A stretch of 64,000 nucleotides of DNA from Flavobacterium odoriferum (lineage in GTDB: Bacteria > Bacteroidota > Bacteroidia > Flavobacteriales > Flavobacteriaceae), in assembly GCF_025499515.1 (NCBI RefSeq), contig NZ_JAMKFA010000003.1, forward strand, positions 243,432 to 307,431, written 5' to 3'. Below, piece after piece: positions 62,227 to 64,000 of the stretch; position 1 is the first letter of the stretch, and each line of letters starts with the position of its first letter. The notes under the pieces were generated by a model. The model was not told where the DNA came from. It searched no databases and saw only the letters and a list, made by a program, of their open reading frames with translations. The translations under genes were made by a program, and so were the position numbers.

Positions 62227-62256
62227 TTGCGTATTATCGACGATTTGATACATTTG
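62227..62256 (+). promoter_or_regulatory. Promoter of the CAP-domain gene
   Basis: TTG (62227-62229), 19-bp spacer, TACATTTG (62249-62256). The leader to the ATG at 62322 is about 60 nt and holds no obvious structure. Confidence 0.65.
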
Positions 62257-62321
62257 TCTAGTAAATCATACACTTCGTCGATTTTTAAGAAAAAACGTAA
62301 GTGTTTTTAAATGAAATGATT

Positions 62322-62813
62322 ATGAAAAAATTAATGATTGCCCTTTTCGCCCTAACAAGTACCCTATCATTTTTTACCTCATGTTCTTCAGATTCTGCAA
62401 GTGATTCAACTCCTGTTGAAGCGGCAAAAAATTATTCACATTCAACTCTTGAATTAGATTTGTTAGACGAAGTAAATACTTACAGAGTTTCAGTTGGTTT
62501 AAATCCGTTACAAATTATTGAACATATATCGTACAAATCAAACGAACATAATGCGTATATGATTTCAATTCAGGATGTAAACCACGATGGCTTTAACGAA
62601 AGAAAAACAAATTTACAACAAGTTTTAGGCGCTGGTAGAGTAGGAGAAAACGTTGCCTACGCTTATTCTTCGGCGCAATCTACAGTTGCTGCTTGGGTAA
62701 ATAGTCCAAGTCACAAAGCTAATTTAGAAGGCGATTACACGCATTTTGGTGCTTCAATCAAAATTGATGACGAAGGAAAAAAATACTACACCAATATGTT
62801 TATTAAGAAATAA
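62322..62813 (+). CDS. CAP/SCP-domain lipoprotein
   Basis: A 163-aa lipoprotein: 'LFALTSTLSFFTSC' signal with lipobox Cys around residue 20, and a Ser/Asp-rich spacer. The CAP domain runs 'LLDEVNTYRVSVGLNPLQI', 'SNEHNAYMISI', 'VNHDGFNERKTN', 'GENVAYAYSSAQSTVAAWVNSPSHKANLEGDYTHFGASI'. The CAP motif His and Glu (in 'VNHDGF' and 'GENVAY') are retained. Bacterial CAP proteins are poorly understood and may bind lipids or wall fragments. It has its own promoter and terminator. Confidence 0.92.
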   Translation: MKKLMIALFALTSTLSFFTSCSSDSASDSTPVEAAKNYSHSTLELDLLDEVNTYRVSVGLNPLQIIEHISYKSNEHNAYMISIQDVNHDGFNERKTNLQQVLGAGRVGENVAYAYSSAQSTVAAWVNSPSHKANLEGDYTHFGASIKIDDEGKKYYTNMFIKK

Positions 62814-62832
62814 AAATTTCATGTTTGTTTAT

Positions 62833-62871
62833 AAAAAAAGCAGCTATTTTGAGAGAAATAGCTGCTTTTTT
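62833..62871 (+). terminator. Terminator of the CAP-domain gene
   Basis: AAAGCAGCTATTT / AAATAGCTGCTTT stem around a 6-nt loop, with T-run. Confidence 0.88.
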
Positions 62872-63005
62872 GTTTGTGGTTGTGAACGTTCCGGCGCTTG
62901 GCGAGGTTGCGAAGTTCGAAACTTTTTATTTTCTGTTAAAGATAAAATTTCTTGCTAGAAATAAACGTGAATTTACTATAAAATTCGTAATCTTGCCAAA
63001 CACCT

Positions 63006-63019
63006 GTTGGTGGTAGTGC
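63006..63019 (+). repeat. Left 14-bp inverted repeat flanking the orphan gene
   Basis: GTTGGTGGTAGTGC. Its reverse complement, with one mismatch, occurs at 63754-63767 (GCATTACCACCAAC), on the other side of the orphan gene. It abuts the gene's stop codon. Confidence 0.7.
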
Positions 63020-63020
63020 T

Positions 63021-63710
63021 TTATATTTCCAATGCTGAATAAACTGGATGTTCAATAAATTCCAATTTTTGGATTTTTTCGCTTTTGAATAATGAATTTA
63101 ATGCGTCAAATAAGTCGGATATAAGCTCAATTATTATTCCTTCTTGTTCAATTAAAAATTTTGGATTTTTTCCATATTCAAAAATATATTCTTGATTTTT
63201 ATAGTTAAGTTTTCTACCATTAATATTTTCAAAATATAATCCGCCAGTATGAATTGTATTTCGTAAAGTCCACAATAAAACAATTAAGTTGCATTCATCT
63301 TTTTTCCAATTATTTTGAATGTCATCATATAAAAAAGAAACAATTTTAAACAAATTTCTTTCTTTGCTTGGACTTTCATTTGTGAATTTTGAATAATAAA
63401 ATCTGAATACCAATTCTGTTTGAAATAATGCAGTACTTAGTATGTTTTCGCCAATAAATTGTGTAATGTTATATGTGTAATTATGAACTTGATTAAGGTC
63501 AGATTTAAAAAAATCTAAAAACTCATCTCTATTTGTTTCCGAAAAACGCACATTAATCTTATAATTTAAATAATTGATAATTACTTGGCTTGAAAACATA
63601 TTAAAGTAAACTTTTCTAATATCTCTTTCACTTAATGAAGACAAAGATTGTAAGATGTTTTTAGCTTTTTCGTTTAGATTAAAAAGCATTTCTAAGTTTT
63701 TATCTTCCAT
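63021..63710 (-). CDS. Orphan cytoplasmic protein between inverted repeats
   Basis: An unrecognised 229-aa protein with no signal peptide or membrane span. It is mostly helical, with charged and Asn/Phe-rich stretches ('LSERDIRKVYFNMFSSQVIINYLNYKI', 'LNQVHNYTYNITQFIGEN', 'NTIHTGGLYFENINGRKLNYKNQEY'). 'RNTIHTGGLYF' recalls the RNxxxH-like patterns of HEPN-type helical proteins but is not a proof. Codon and base use are AT-rich like the rest. It lies 14-bp-repeat to 14-bp-repeat in a region of cassette-like sequence, away from any operon. Confidence 0.65.
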   Translation of the reverse strand: MEDKNLEMLFNLNEKAKNILQSLSSLSERDIRKVYFNMFSSQVIINYLNYKINVRFSETNRDEFLDFFKSDLNQVHNYTYNITQFIGENILSTALFQTELVFRFYYSKFTNESPSKERNLFKIVSFLYDDIQNNWKKDECNLIVLLWTLRNTIHTGGLYFENINGRKLNYKNQEYIFEYGKNPKFLIEQEGIIIELISDLFDALNSLFKSEKIQKLEFIEHPVYSALEI

Positions 63711-63753
63711 TTTTAAGTTGAATTGAGTTGTTGTATTCGTATCGTCTTCGGTA

Positions 63754-63767
63754 GCATTACCACCAAC
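63754..63767 (+). repeat. Right inverted repeat flanking the orphan gene
   Basis: GCATTACCACCAAC, partner of 63006-63019. Between it and the next partial gene, ATTAATGGC-type arms (about 63781-63789 and 63873-63881) can form a further stem. Confidence 0.65.
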
Positions 63768-63876
63768 GTTCTGAGGCTTGAATTAATGGCGAGCCAAAGC
63801 ACCAAGCCATTACAAATATAACAAAACCATTAAATTAAACAACTGTGCCAATGAGGATTTTCCGCAAGCCCAGCCA

Positions 63877-63999
63877 TTAATGCAAACCGCTGTTATATGC
63901 AGTTTTTTTTATCATTTTTTTAAGTAATTCAGCAGTTTCATTATAATTTGTTAAATTATCTAAAACGAATTCATCTTCAGTAAAATTAACTCCTCTGCC
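63877..63999 (-). CDS. 3' end of an unknown protein (partial)
   Basis: On the minus strand an open frame enters from the right edge and runs 40 codons to TAA at 63877. It begins 'GRGVNFTEDEFVLDNLTNYN' and continues 'ETAELLKKMIKKTAYNSGLH'. The last residues are read from the recurring 'ATAACAGCGGTTTG' repeat-like sequence, so the native stop may be shared with the repeat. The function cannot be told. Coding status is uncertain with only 40 codons visible. Confidence 0.4.
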   Translation of the reverse strand, partial: GRGVNFTEDEFVLDNLTNYNETAELLKKMIKKTAYNSGLH

Positions 64000-64000
64000 A

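Noticed and set aside
62746..63016. Two overlapping plus-strand open frames after the CAP-domain gene
   Set aside because: They run through a strong terminator and the cassette-like repeat, have no ribosome-binding context and encode implausible Cys/Phe-rich peptides.
63833..63850. TGGCACAG on the minus strand near the right edge
   Set aside because: The TTG that follows is only 2 nt away instead of 5, so the -24/-12 spacing fails; it belongs to the repeat-like sequence.

Overview
The window looks like a chromosomal segment of a Flavobacterium-type member of the Bacteroidota. It is AT-rich. Many genes are preceded by the Bacteroidota -7 promoter element TAnnTTTG, often with a TTG 17-21 bp upstream. 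Two secreted proteins end in type IX secretion (T9SS) sorting domains, and lipoproteins carry short lipoboxes. A cbb3 oxidase operon has a fused ccoNO gene and a one-haem CcoP. Gene content is mostly housekeeping. There are no tRNAs, rRNAs, CRISPR arrays, transposases or phage genes. No gene-free stretch exceeds about 300 bases.

Layout. 1-5 kb: tail of an NTF2-like gene, then a KdpD/KdpE-like two-component system, an 86-aa orphan, a TrkH-type K+ transporter and a beta-barrel porin. 4.7-12.3 kb: DUF2809 protein and L-serine dehydratase, EamA transporter, DnaK (candidate sigma-54-type promoter plus inverted repeat), nitronate monooxygenase and small orphans. 12.3-19.6 kb: glutamine cyclotransferase, the SRP RNA gene, a dipeptide epimerase, an SDR, a transaldolase-like F6P aldolase, a TlpA-like lipoprotein without redox cysteines, and an ABC-F ATPase. 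19.7-23.3 kb: pyrR-pyrB, a 110-aa protein, RNase Z and a HAD phosphatase. 23.3-28.3 kb: a four-gene photolyase/cryptochrome operon with a candidate operator, and a DUF2911 protein. 28.3-36.2 kb (minus strand): PIG-L deacetylase, a previously unlisted 34-aa membrane peptide and an SSS symporter; UbiA prenyltransferase, Maf and MscS; a DUF2520 Rossmann protein and KdsC. 36.3-45.2 kb: LRR/T9SS surface protein, pheT, an aldehyde dehydrogenase-DUF779-AraC module and an alpha/beta hydrolase.

45.4-54.9 kb: an FNR-like regulator divergent from ccoI-ccoS-ccoNO-ccoQ-ccoP-ccoG-ccoH-TauE/SafE. This is a complete microaerobic respiration locus. Two FNR-type palindromes sit at exactly the same distance from their -7 elements. 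55-62.8 kb: T9SS nuclease, RsmB-type methyltransferase, an Arg/Ser/Pro repeat protein behind a second sigma-54-like promoter, a YCF48-like lipoprotein, an ECF sigma/membrane protein/Spy-like trio, pdxH and a CAP-domain lipoprotein. 62.9-64 kb: an orphan gene flanked by 14-bp inverted repeats, cassette-like in appearance, and a partial gene running off the end.

No clearly new defence or biosynthetic system is visible. The best leads are regulatory (paired FNR sites, sigma-54-like promoters, AraC direct repeats), the IR-flanked orphan at the right edge, dispersed intergenic repeats, and the small membrane peptide in the symporter operon. Starts given here were often moved downstream of the longest open frame where a promoter, signal peptide or RNA gene lies inside the longer frame.
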